From Peribacillus loiseleuriae (GTDB taxonomy: Bacteria > Bacillota > Bacilli > Bacillales > DSM-1321), in NCBI RefSeq assembly GCF_001183985.1, contig NZ_LFZW01000001.1, forward strand, positions 4,307,621 through 4,371,620: DNA of 64,000 nucleotides. Direction: 5' to 3'. Position numbers and translations under genes: made by a program. The notes beneath the pieces were generated by a model that saw nothing but the letters and a program-made list of their open reading frames with translations, was not told the DNA's origin and ran no database searches. This document shows positions 47,029 to 55,503 of the stretch, piece by piece. Position 1 is the first letter of the stretch; every line of letters begins with the position of its first letter.

Positions 47029-48330
47029 TTAATGAGCTCCTTTACCCACGCTTCTCATTAATCGAAAAATCTCCAGCAGAAGAATATTAAGCCCTAACCA
47101 TACTCCACCGAACACGTAACCGGCCGCAACATCACTAGGGAGTTGAACTTCCAAAAATAAACGACTGGTCGCAGTGAGAAATAAAATAACGAGTCCAGCT
47201 ATAGGAACAAATGTATGAATCCAAACTTTTCCTGTAGTACGTACTAAAATAAAAAAAACAAACCCGTAAATCACAAAAGTCATTAATGATTGTTCACTTG
47301 GAAAAGAGTAAAATAGCTGATCCGTAAACGAATGATCAAGTGGTGAGAGTTCATGAAAAATTCCCCTTAAACTTTCCTCGTACACTTCACCGCCACCTAC
47401 TACAATCGCAAGGGATAATAACTCAAAGATTTTATCTCTACCTCTCCATAAAATCCAAAATAGAGTGAGGATAATAAGCATTAAAAGAACCTGTCTAGAT
47501 CCCATTAATGAGAATAGTAGCATGACTTTCGTCCAGTCTTTATTAAAAGTTAAAGGTATTAATAAATCTACAACCTCGTTAAAATCCTGAAATTCATTCC
47601 CCAGAAAATCCTGTATCATACCAATCATAAGAATAATGAGTCCCAATGTTAAGATAGCTGTAATTGATATAAGAAGACCCACTTGTTTCCGAGAATGGAA
47701 TACATTCAAAGTCAGATTTATTATCTTAATCGCTGTATCTTTAATCTCTACTTTATACTTTTTGTATATATAAATTGTTGCTAATATAACAGCAATCACA
47801 ATACTTCCTATAATGAGGTACTTTTTAACTGAACTATGAAACTGCTCCCATTGTGGACCCAATATCTTGCCTAGAGTGATAAACACCGTAACCCACAGGA
47901 ACGCCCCGCTATACGCAAACAGTGCATACGTACGAAAGGGTATCTGGGTAATTCCTGAAAAATACCCAGTAATATGTCTGACCCCAGGAATGAAATAGGC
48001 AATAATCAATAACTTATTACCATGCTTACTAAACCATCGGGATGTTTTCTCGATTCGCTCCGGCCCCATATGAAACCGATGTCCGTGTTTCTCGACAAAA
48101 GGAGTTCCTAACTTATAACCTATCCAATAAGCAAGGCTCATTCCAATGGAGGCTCCAATTCCAGCAATTAATATGCTAAGCATCCAGCTTAAATGACCTT
48201 GGTATACAAGAAACCCACTGTACCCCATAAAGACTTCACCAGGTAACGGAAAGGCAATCATTTCTAGCATGAGCGCAATAAATAATACAATGTATCCGAA
48301 CTGGTCAATATAAGTTGTAATATTACCCAC
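47029..48330 (-). CDS. DedA-PAP2 fusion membrane protein with degenerate phosphatase motif
   Basis: A 433-residue protein. Residues 1-200 are a DedA/VTT-family domain (FPLPGEVFMGYSGF; RHITGYFSGITQIPF with the conserved arginine R118), implicated in lipid-carrier flipping and envelope homeostasis. Residues 215-425 have the membrane topology and motif layout of a PAP2 phosphatase, but key residues are replaced: KX6RP reads E315...R322-G323, PSGH reads PSEQ (344-347), and SRX5HX3D reads SRX5QX3D (S389-R390, Q396, D400). Both catalytic histidines are missing, so the C-terminal half is probably a non-catalytic lipid-phosphate-binding module. Confidence 0.85.
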   Translation of the reverse strand: MGNITTYIDQFGYIVLFIALMLEMIAFPLPGEVFMGYSGFLVYQGHLSWMLSILIAGIGASIGMSLAYWIGYKLGTPFVEKHGHRFHMGPERIEKTSRWFSKHGNKLLIIAYFIPGVRHITGYFSGITQIPFRTYALFAYSGAFLWVTVFITLGKILGPQWEQFHSSVKKYLIIGSIVIAVILATIYIYKKYKVEIKDTAIKIINLTLNVFHSRKQVGLLISITAILTLGLIILMIGMIQDFLGNEFQDFNEVVDLLIPLTFNKDWTKVMLLFSLMGSRQVLLMLIILTLFWILWRGRDKIFELLSLAIVVGGGEVYEESLRGIFHELSPLDHSFTDQLFYSFPSEQSLMTFVIYGFVFFILVRTTGKVWIHTFVPIAGLVILFLTATSRLFLEVQLPSDVAAGYVFGGVWLGLNILLLEIFRLMRSVGKGAH

Positions 48331-48354
48331 AGTTCGTCCTCCTTTTTTGTACTA

Positions 48355-48630
48355 TTATGCCCTTGCTACTTGAAATATAGTAGACGGTTCAAATGAGTGT
48401 GACGGAATATTGTTCGTTTTTTGGTCCAGGATCCAAGTCATGACTTCCACCATTTCTTTCGGTACTTCCAACTCTATTTCCTTTTGATAAAGTTGGATGG
48501 ACTGCTCCCAGCGATTCATTTTTTTAGAATCCTTTAAAATAGCGAGCATTTGTTCTTCCAATGATTTTTGCTGGTCAAGTTCAAATATTAGCCCACGTTT
48601 TTTTAAGAATGAAAAAACCTGTATTATCAA
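48355..48630 (-). CDS. Putative uncharacterised short protein, possibly 5'-truncated
   Basis: A frame of up to 91 residues ending FEPSTIFQVARA, with a soluble helical character (QKSLEEQMLAILKDSKKMNR, VPKEMVEVMTWILDQ). No family is recognised. The first codons (from a TTG at 48630) overlap the intrinsic terminator at 48613-48640, so the true start must be further in; internal ATGs lie at residues 28 and 38, neither with a clear ribosome binding site. It is 24 bases upstream of the DedA-PAP2 start and may be the remnant of a longer gene or a leader gene. Confidence 0.4.
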   Translation of the reverse strand: MIIQVFSFLKKRGLIFELDQQKSLEEQMLAILKDSKKMNRWEQSIQLYQKEIELEVPKEMVEVMTWILDQKTNNIPSHSFEPSTIFQVARA

Positions 48631-48640
48631 TACAGGATTT
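48613..48640 (-). terminator. Terminator of the ssu operon
   Basis: Hairpin CCTGTATT / AATACAGG (48619-48637) followed on the minus strand by six T residues. It lies about 170 bases beyond the stop of the monooxygenase gene that ends the operon. Confidence 0.75.
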
Positions 48641-48810
48641 GATCAAACTCTATTCAAAATTATCAATCATTATTATTAACAACCAGACTTTGTTATAAAT
48701 TATCAAACTTTATTTTACATCCACACTTAATTCAATTGTATTCACCATCCTCTACAATGAGAATCAGAGCTTCTATAACGTTAATAGCCAGCAGCATATG
48801 AACGCCATAA

Positions 48811-50145
48811 CTATACTCTGATCTGCCTTTTATCAAATTGGGCTTCAGGTTCAGGCAAACCCAAATTTTCTCGTAATGTTTTACCTTCATACTCTGTTCT
48901 AAACAAACCTCTATGCTGTAATACGGGGACGACTAACTCTACAAAATCATTGAGGCTTGCCGGAAAACTTGGGAGCATAAGATTAAAACCATCAGCTCCT
49001 TTATTCACAACCCACTCCTCTAACTGATCGGCGATTCCTTCCGGGTCGCCAAATATGATCCGATGGCCTCTAGAACCTGCAACATGCAAATAGAGTTCCT
49101 TAATCGTAAGGTTCTCTCTTCTTGCTAGATTGATGAGCAGTTCTCGCCGGCTCCGATTTCCATTCGTTTCTGGGATATTTTCTGGCAATGGCTGATCTAA
49201 CGGATAACCAGAAAGATCAAATCCACCCAAGTATTCAGATAGAAGATCTAGCCCAACTTCGGGGACGATAAGTTCCTGAAGCTTCTGATATTTTTCTCTT
49301 GCTTCCTGTTCTGTGTGCCCGACAAAAGGGGATAGACCCGGCATTATTTTTACATCGTCTGGTGATCTACCGTATTCGATTACTTTTTCTTTTACCGTTT
49401 TATAAAAAGCTTGTGCCTCTTCTAATGTTTGTTGAGCTGTAAATATAACATCAGCTGTCTGTGCCGCTAAGTTCATTCCTTCTTCGGATGACCCTGCCTG
49501 GATGATAATCGGTCGTCCTTGAGGAGATCGAGAAGCATTTAATGGTCCCTTTACAGAAAAATAACTACCTTGATGATGGAGAGTGTGTAATTTATCCGGA
49601 TTAAAGTAGACACCAAATGCCTTGTCTCTGACAAGCGCGTCTTCTTCCCAACTATCCCAGAGTCCTTTAACGACCTCGACAAATTCTTTCGCCCGATCAT
49701 AACGAAGACCATGGCTTAAATGACTTTGCTGATTAAAGTTGCTTGCTTCTGTTTGATAATAAGAGGTTACAACATTCCATGCAGAACGTCCGCCGTTTAT
49801 ATGATCTAGAGAAGCAAATTTCCGTGCTATATGAAACGGTTCATTATAGGTCGTTGTGGCAGTTGCAGCTAGACCAATATGGGTTGTAACCACAGATAGC
49901 GCTGCTAACAAAGTAAGGGGTTCGAATCTAACAAGTTCAGCTGGATGGGATAGACCGTTAAAGGATAGCCCATCACTTAAGAAAAGCATATCCAACTTTC
50001 CTTTTTCTGCAATCTTAGCAATTTCTTGATAATGTCGGAAATCCTCACTGGCATCCGCTTGAACATGGGGATGCCTCCATGATGCAATATGATGGCCAGA
50101 TCCCATAAGGAATACGCCTAATTTTATTTTCTGCCCCATCTCCAA
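48811..50145 (-). CDS. LLM-class flavin monooxygenase (second YtnJ/NtaA-type paralogue)
   Basis: A 444-residue enzyme of the NtaA/SnaA/DszA group, equal in length to the paralogue at 34714-36048. Shared segments include SWRHPHVQADASEDF, SLDHINGGRSAWNVVTSY, GLWDSWEEDALVRDKAFGVY and GRPIIIQAGSSEEGMNLAAQ. It is the last gene of the ssu operon (31 bases after ssuC), so it probably oxidatively cleaves a sulfonate, sulfone or other organosulfur compound brought in by SsuABC. The sequence does not reveal the exact substrate. Confidence 0.92.
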   Translation of the reverse strand: MEMGQKIKLGVFLMGSGHHIASWRHPHVQADASEDFRHYQEIAKIAEKGKLDMLFLSDGLSFNGLSHPAELVRFEPLTLLAALSVVTTHIGLAATATTTYNEPFHIARKFASLDHINGGRSAWNVVTSYYQTEASNFNQQSHLSHGLRYDRAKEFVEVVKGLWDSWEEDALVRDKAFGVYFNPDKLHTLHHQGSYFSVKGPLNASRSPQGRPIIIQAGSSEEGMNLAAQTADVIFTAQQTLEEAQAFYKTVKEKVIEYGRSPDDVKIMPGLSPFVGHTEQEAREKYQKLQELIVPEVGLDLLSEYLGGFDLSGYPLDQPLPENIPETNGNRSRRELLINLARRENLTIKELYLHVAGSRGHRIIFGDPEGIADQLEEWVVNKGADGFNLMLPSFPASLNDFVELVVPVLQHRGLFRTEYEGKTLRENLGLPEPEAQFDKRQIRV

Positions 50146-50176
50146 CTCTCCTTTACTTGTGATGCCTTCATCTTAT

Positions 50177-50959
50177 TTATTTCTTCTGATAAACTGGATT
50201 CCATTTAAGCAAATACTTTTCAAGTAGTTTAGCCAATGAATCGGCAAGTTTACCAAGCAATGCATACAAAACAATGGCTAACACCACAATATCTAATTGC
50301 ATAAATTCGCGGGCATTCATGGCCATATAACCAATTCCAGAACTTGCAGCAACCGTTTCAGCAACAATTAAAGTTAACCACATAACCCCTAAGGCATAGC
50401 GCAGACCTACCAAAATAGAAGGTAATGCTCCTGGAAAAATAATCTTTGAAAATAATTTCCACTTTGAAAGACTGTACACTCTCCCCATCTCAATTAACCC
50501 TCTATCAACAGAGCGAATCCCATGATAGGTATTAATATAAATTGGGAAAAACACACCAATCATCACTAGGAAAATCTTAGCCTCTTCGCCAACTCCAAAC
50601 CATAGAATGACAATCGGTATTAAAGCCAAGTGTGGAATGTTTCGAAACATCTGAATCGTCGCATCTAAATACCTTTCCGCAACCGGAAAAATCCCATTTA
50701 AAAGCCCTAAAAACAAGCCAATTCCTCCGCCGATCATAAAGCCAACAAATGCACGTGTAAAGCTTACGCTAATATTTCCTACAAGCTCTCCGTTTGCAGT
50801 AAGTTGTATTCCTGCTTCTATTACTTCAATGGGCGACGGCAATACTTTTGAAGATATCCAACCGGTAGTTGATAGCCATTGCCATAGTACTAATAATAAG
50901 AATGGTAAGATCCAAGGAGTCGCTTTATCATACGATTTTGCCCAATTATTCTTTTTCAT
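50177..50959 (-). CDS. ssuC: Aliphatic sulfonate ABC transporter permease
   Basis: A 260-residue permease of the SsuC/TauC/NrtB family with six membrane segments. The N-terminal segment ATPWILPFLLLVLWQWLSTTGW and the coupling loop EMGRVYSLSKWKLFSKIIFPGALP are present, as is the FRNIPHLALIPIVILWFG stretch. It lies 29 bases downstream of ssuA in the same direction and completes the transporter with SsuB. Confidence 0.93.
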   Translation of the reverse strand: MKKNNWAKSYDKATPWILPFLLLVLWQWLSTTGWISSKVLPSPIEVIEAGIQLTANGELVGNISVSFTRAFVGFMIGGGIGLFLGLLNGIFPVAERYLDATIQMFRNIPHLALIPIVILWFGVGEEAKIFLVMIGVFFPIYINTYHGIRSVDRGLIEMGRVYSLSKWKLFSKIIFPGALPSILVGLRYALGVMWLTLIVAETVAASSGIGYMAMNAREFMQLDIVVLAIVLYALLGKLADSLAKLLEKYLLKWNPVYQKK

Positions 50960-50988
50960 TTTCTACTCCTTCCCACGTAAGGCTTACT

Positions 50989-51963
50989 TCATTCCTTCTT
51001 ATCCGGATACCATACATGATCTGCAATTTTAACTCCTTGATCGATTAATTTTAGTTTCAATAAGTCATCGGCTTCAGCCTGTAAATCGTTAACGGCTTCT
51101 TGCTCCATAAAATGGACATCAGATTCTTTTCTTCCGAGCACCTTTTCCCACGTTTCTGCGGGAATATTCGTTTCTTTTTCCAATAATGTAGCTGCTTCTA
51201 GCGGGTTTTCATTAATCCCTTTTCCTGTATCCGCAATATGATGGACGATTTTCTTAATGATTTCTGGATGTTTTTCAGCTAGCTTTGAACTGCTAAAATA
51301 AAACGATCTCAAAGGAACGATCCCTTGGGCATCTTGTAAAATAACATTGCCTTTACTTTCAGAGACGGTCATATAAGGATCCCATACGACCCAAGCATCT
51401 ACTTGACCTTGTTCAAATGCAATACTAGCATCAGGTGGATTAAGATACATCGGCTCAATATCATTAAGAGTTAGTTCAACAGATGCTAGAGCTTGATTTA
51501 ACAAATACTGAGCAATTGAAGCTTTATTAAAAGCAATCTTTTTTCCTTTTAGATCCTTTAACGATTTAATCGAAGAGTCCTTACTAACCAAAATCCCCTC
51601 CGTCTTAGGAGAAGAAGGTTCACTGGCAATATATTTGAAATCACTGCCTTTAGAAAGGGCAAAGATCGAAGGGATATCCCCTGCACCTGCAATGTCGATA
51701 CTTCCCGCATTTAATGCTTCTAAAATAGAAGATCCTGTGTTAAATTCAGACCATTCCACTTTATAACCAGACTCCTTCAAATCCTTTTCCAGTAATCCTT
51801 TATTTTTCAACAATAAAGAAGTACCGTTCTTTTGGTACCCAATTCGAAGTTCCTTACTCGTTACATTTGATCCAGTAGCTTTTCCGCATGCCGTTAATAA
51901 CAGCATGGCGATAATAAGGCTGATGAACAAATAAGGTTTTTTCCCTTTTTTTATATATTCCAT
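50989..51963 (-). CDS. ssuA: Aliphatic sulfonate-binding lipoprotein
   Basis: A 324-residue SsuA/TauA-type substrate-binding protein. The lipobox LLLTACGKA gives the lipid cysteine at about residue 26. ELRIGYQKNGTSLLLKNKG and the sulfonate-binding family segments YIASEPSSPKTEGILV and GKKIAFNKASIAQYLL follow. QGQVDAWVVWDPYMTVSE is the typical hinge-region motif. Its ligand is expected to be an alkanesulfonate. The ssuD stop lies 67 bases upstream. Confidence 0.93.
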   Translation of the reverse strand: MEYIKKGKKPYLFISLIIAMLLLTACGKATGSNVTSKELRIGYQKNGTSLLLKNKGLLEKDLKESGYKVEWSEFNTGSSILEALNAGSIDIAGAGDIPSIFALSKGSDFKYIASEPSSPKTEGILVSKDSSIKSLKDLKGKKIAFNKASIAQYLLNQALASVELTLNDIEPMYLNPPDASIAFEQGQVDAWVVWDPYMTVSESKGNVILQDAQGIVPLRSFYFSSSKLAEKHPEIIKKIVHHIADTGKGINENPLEAATLLEKETNIPAETWEKVLGRKESDVHFMEQEAVNDLQAEADDLLKLKLIDQGVKIADHVWYPDKKE

Positions 51964-52030
51964 TTAAATTCTCCAATCATACGTTAGGATTCTATCAATT
52001 TTTTACTTTTCTCTTTTGAACAGTTTTATA

Positions 52031-53149
52031 TTATATTGGCTGTTTTTGAGCTAATCTTGCATGTACTCTCGGTATGACTAATTCTCCCACTTGTTCAATC
52101 GTTTCAAGATGAGGAAATCCTCTTAAAAGAACTTTATCAAAGCCAAGATCAACAAATTCGACGATTCGATCCGCTACTTGGTCAGGGGTCCCAACTAGTG
52201 CAATCGAATTACCAGAAAGAACTTGAGTTAACCCCGCCCACAAATTCGGACCAATTTTGAATTGATTTTCTTTTCCGCTTTTCATCAATTGATGAAGCCG
52301 TTTAACGCCTTCAGAATCTCCGCTCACACTTTGTTCGTTTTTATGTTTCAAAACTTTAGGCGCTACTTTGCTAATCAGTTTATTTGCGTTTTCCCACGCT
52401 TCTTCTTCTGTGTTACCGAGAACAACTTGAAAGGATACACTGTAACTTAAGTCTCGCTGTTTTCTTTTTGTTAATTCCTTTATTTCATCAATCCGATCCT
52501 TCGTATTTTCATATGTTTCTCCCCACATCATATAGACATCGGACTCTTCAGCTGCAACTTGTTTGCCGATTTCTGATGCTCCTCCAAAATATATTTGTGG
52601 TGTTTGTGCCGGTTTTGGGAATAGTGAGGCATTCTCCAACTGATAAAATTCACCTTCGTAATTAAAGTAATCTTCGGTAAATAATTTTTTCAAGACTTGG
52701 ATGAATTCTCTTGTACGTCTATATCTTGTGTCATGATCTAAGAAATCACCATCACTAGCTAAATCTTTAGGGGAACCCCCTGTTACGATATTTATTAAAG
52801 CTCTTCCGCCTGACCAATAATCAACGGTCGCAAACTGTTTCGCAAATGTGGCCGGTGCTGTAAAACCTGGGCGAATAGCAAACAAAAATTTTAAACGTTC
52901 TGTATGTGCAATAAGGTTGGAGGCAACGACTAAAGAATCAAGGCAATTTCCCCCAGTGGGCAGCAGTAATGATGAAAAGCCGCCTTTTTCAGCTGCCTGA
53001 GCTATCGCTTTTATATATTCCAATGTAGGGAGACGTTCTGCACTTTCATCCGTTCCTGTCCAATTGTCTATTCTTTGCGAATTAACATTTGAATTGCCAA
53101 CATACTGTCCGTCTCCTGAAGTCGGAGCCATTGTAATAAATTCAACCAT
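52031..53149 (-). CDS. ssuD: FMNH2-dependent alkanesulfonate monooxygenase
   Basis: A 372-residue SsuD enzyme, which converts alkanesulfonates to aldehyde and sulfite with reduced flavin from a reductase. Family segments include LLLPTGGNCLDSLVVAS (with the conserved cysteine), RPGFTAPATFAKQFATVDYW, SGGRALINIVTGGSP and FPKPAQTPQIYFGGAS. Length fits the family. No dedicated SsuE flavin reductase gene is adjacent; reduced FMN would come from elsewhere, perhaps from the nitroreductase at 28311-28925. Confidence 0.93.
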   Translation of the reverse strand: MVEFITMAPTSGDGQYVGNSNVNSQRIDNWTGTDESAERLPTLEYIKAIAQAAEKGGFSSLLLPTGGNCLDSLVVASNLIAHTERLKFLFAIRPGFTAPATFAKQFATVDYWSGGRALINIVTGGSPKDLASDGDFLDHDTRYRRTREFIQVLKKLFTEDYFNYEGEFYQLENASLFPKPAQTPQIYFGGASEIGKQVAAEESDVYMMWGETYENTKDRIDEIKELTKRKQRDLSYSVSFQVVLGNTEEEAWENANKLISKVAPKVLKHKNEQSVSGDSEGVKRLHQLMKSGKENQFKIGPNLWAGLTQVLSGNSIALVGTPDQVADRIVEFVDLGFDKVLLRGFPHLETIEQVGELVIPRVHARLAQKQPI

Positions 53150-53174
53150 AAAAATTCCCTCCTTTATTCATTCT

Positions 53175-53966
53175 TTATTCATTGGCGACTCTTTTTAATT
53201 GTACGGAATCTTGTTTACCCACCTTCTTACCTAAAACTTCTGCCAGAACTTTTTCTTCCAATTCAGCAAAGGCAGCACTGGAACGATTACGAGGACGAGG
53301 CAGCGGAACTTGAATGTCCATATGCACCTTCCCTTTTTCAATCAGTACGACACGATCCGCTAACATAATGGCTTCACTAACATCATGTGTAACTAAAAGT
53401 GTCGTGAATTGTTTCTGTTGCCATAAATCTGTAATGAGTTCCTGCATATCAATTCTTGTTAACGCATCTAAAGCGCCCAATGGTTCATCAAGCAACAACA
53501 ATCTTGGATGAGCTGCTAAGGCCCTTGCTAAAGCAATTCGCTGTTTTTGCCCGCCAGATAAGATAGATGGCCAATCATTTGCACGTTCCTCTAATCCCAC
53601 CTGTTGCAACGCTTTTTTCGCTTGTTCTTTCCAATTCTTTTTCAATCCTGTTCCTATCCCAACATTGGTTAAAACTGATTCCCAGGGTAATAAGCGTGCA
53701 TCTTGGAACATGATTCTGGCCGTTTGGTTCAATCCATTAATTCGGTGATTGTCTTGTTTTATTTCTCCTGCACTCACTGCTTCTAACCCAGCAATATGCC
53801 TTAGCAATGTACTTTTCCCGCAACCACTCTTTCCAACGATGGCAACAAATTCACCAGGAGCTATGTCTAAATGAATGTCTCGCAAAACCTCTATATCGCC
53901 AAATGATTTTTCTAAATGATGGATACTTATTTGAACCCCATTCTTCTCCCCACTCATGTTATTCAC
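53175..53966 (-). CDS. ssuB: Aliphatic sulfonate ABC transporter ATP-binding protein
   Basis: A 263-residue ATPase with Walker [11 protein letters not shown]-loop [13 protein letters not shown], signature LSGGQKQR and Walker [10 protein letters not shown]. The DARLLPW segment is characteristic of SsuB/TauB/NrtD. A second ATG three codons inside the frame is an alternative start. It is 25 bases upstream of ssuD and 30 bases downstream of the small 127-residue gene. Confidence 0.93.
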   Translation of the reverse strand: MNNMSGEKNGVQISIHHLEKSFGDIEVLRDIHLDIAPGEFVAIVGKSGCGKSTLLRHIAGLEAVSAGEIKQDNHRINGLNQTARIMFQDARLLPWESVLTNVGIGTGLKKNWKEQAKKALQQVGLEERANDWPSILSGGQKQRIALARALAAHPRLLLLDEPLGALDALTRIDMQELITDLWQQKQFTTLLVTHDVSEAIMLADRVVLIEKGKVHMDIQVPLPRPRNRSSAAFAELEEKVLAEVLGKKVGKQDSVQLKRVANE

Positions 53967-53996
53967 CCCGTAACGATTTCATTTTTTAACTCTTGA

Positions 53997-54380
53997 CTAT
54001 ATTTCGTTTTGTACTGGAACATAACTGGGAGCAATTTCATCTGCCGGAAGGGCATCCTGCACCTTTAACAATTGATGGATTAATAACTTTTGAAATGTTT
54101 CAAATTTAACGTTGGCTGTTAAATGATAGAATTTCACCTGATCCGCTTGAGCTTTCGTATAGGATAATTCACAAAATGTTTGAGGTGGTGCCACAAATGC
54201 GATCACTCCCTTTTCCTCAGCAAAATGTAAAACCGCTCCCCTCCTGCCTTCCTTTACATCAATGGCGGGATTTCTGAAGTCCTCGTATTTTGCAGTTTCT
54301 GTATCATAAATACGAATCACTGTTCCTTCTATAAACGGGACAATCGTTTCCTCCAAATCAATTACAGCAGCTACTAACAT
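53997..54380 (-). CDS. Small uncharacterised protein heading the ssu genes (possibly AnfO/NifX-like)
   Basis: A 127-residue soluble protein (MLVAAVIDLEETIVPFIEGT, VIRIYDTETAKYEDFRNPA, then KGVIAFVAPPQTFCELSY). The alternation of a short strand, a YDTETAKYEDFRNPA segment and a GVIAFVAPP strand is reminiscent of the NifX/NifB-C-terminal or AnfO-type fold, but no motif is decisive. It lies between a LysR gene and ssuB (30 bases upstream of ssuB), so it is probably part of the sulfonate operon. An accessory or regulatory role is inferred from position only. Confidence 0.65.
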   Translation of the reverse strand: MLVAAVIDLEETIVPFIEGTVIRIYDTETAKYEDFRNPAIDVKEGRRGAVLHFAEEKGVIAFVAPPQTFCELSYTKAQADQVKFYHLTANVKFETFQKLLIHQLLKVQDALPADEIAPSYVPVQNEI

Positions 54381-54520
54381 AATCGTTCTCCTCTCCGACT
54401 TTCATCAATAATTCTTAGTTAACTTATATGATTAATATATATTCAACTATAACGCAGTTAATAATTTTTGTATAATTGAAAAAAATGAAGAGAAAATTCA
54501 AAAATATTGAATAAGCGAGT

Positions 54521-55426
54521 TTAGTTACTGAATAGACTTTTTACAGGCTTTTTTAATCCTTGGTGGAGTAATTCTAATAAATACTCCATAGCTTTTCCTT
54601 GATAGGACCGCTCCTCATTTCTCATGATCCCGACTGTCAATCCCTTATCAAAATCGGTAATTGGCTTAATGACAGTCCCCTCCAATAAAGGTGTTATCGC
54701 AATAACTGGGACAACCGCTATCCCAAAATCCGATTGAACGAAGTGTTTTAATGCCAACATATTACTCACTTCTAGTCCGTAGTTCGGATTAATACCAGCT
54801 TCTATCAGTTGCTTTTCTAAATTCTTCCGAAAAGGACAGAATGAAGAGGTCGCCAACAACTGCTCATTATCTAAGTCTTGTAAACAAATCGTTTCCTTTC
54901 CGCTTAGATAATGAGTACTCGGTGTCAGCAAGGCTACTTCTTCTGTAAAAAGCGGCTCAAATATTGTGCCTAATGCCTGCTCCGGCGCTGTACATATCGC
55001 TATATCCACTTCGTCCTTTTTTACCATTTCGCTTAGAATCTTTACACTATGTATTTGAATGCTCAATTGAATTTTTGGGAATTTTTTCTTAAATGGAGTT
55101 AAGATTTGCGGAAATCGAAAACTGGCTGTTGGTTCCATCACACCGATTCTGATTATGCCTGACTCGCCATTGACCAGGTCTTCCATTGCACTCTGGAGAT
55201 TTTCAAATCCTTTTAATAAGAGATCTCCTTTCTCATTCAATAACTTGCCTGCTTCGGTGAGTTGCAGATTTTTCCCTCTTTCAAGCAGTGTCACACCTAA
55301 AGCGGATTCGAGGTTTTTGATCTGAGTTGTAACAGTGGATTGAGCATATTTTAATTCCTCTGCAGCTCGTTGGAAGCTTCCGTACTTCACAATCGTTTTA
55401 AACGTTTTGATTGTCCTTAAATCCAT
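54521..55426 (-). CDS. LysR-family regulator of the ssu region
   Basis: A 301-residue LysR regulator with the winged helix at residues 1-62 (YGSFQRAAEELKYAQSTVTT) and an effector-binding domain (about 90-290, containing IRIGVMEPTASFRFPQI). It lies between metY and the ssu operon, all on the minus strand. CysB/CysL/Cbl-type LysR proteins control sulfonate and cysteine genes in response to O-acetylserine or sulfate-derived signals, so control of ssu and/or metY is inferred. The 140-base gap downstream, before the small gene, may hold its operator. Confidence 0.88.
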   Translation of the reverse strand: MDLRTIKTFKTIVKYGSFQRAAEELKYAQSTVTTQIKNLESALGVTLLERGKNLQLTEAGKLLNEKGDLLLKGFENLQSAMEDLVNGESGIIRIGVMEPTASFRFPQILTPFKKKFPKIQLSIQIHSVKILSEMVKKDEVDIAICTAPEQALGTIFEPLFTEEVALLTPSTHYLSGKETICLQDLDNEQLLATSSFCPFRKNLEKQLIEAGINPNYGLEVSNMLALKHFVQSDFGIAVVPVIAITPLLEGTVIKPITDFDKGLTVGIMRNEERSYQGKAMEYLLELLHQGLKKPVKSLFSN

Positions 55427-55503
55427 TGCGGCTTTCCCTCCTTACGGCTTTAAAAAAATAGCAGATTGCCTTGTATCAACAAAACAATCCACTATCTTTT
55501 TTC

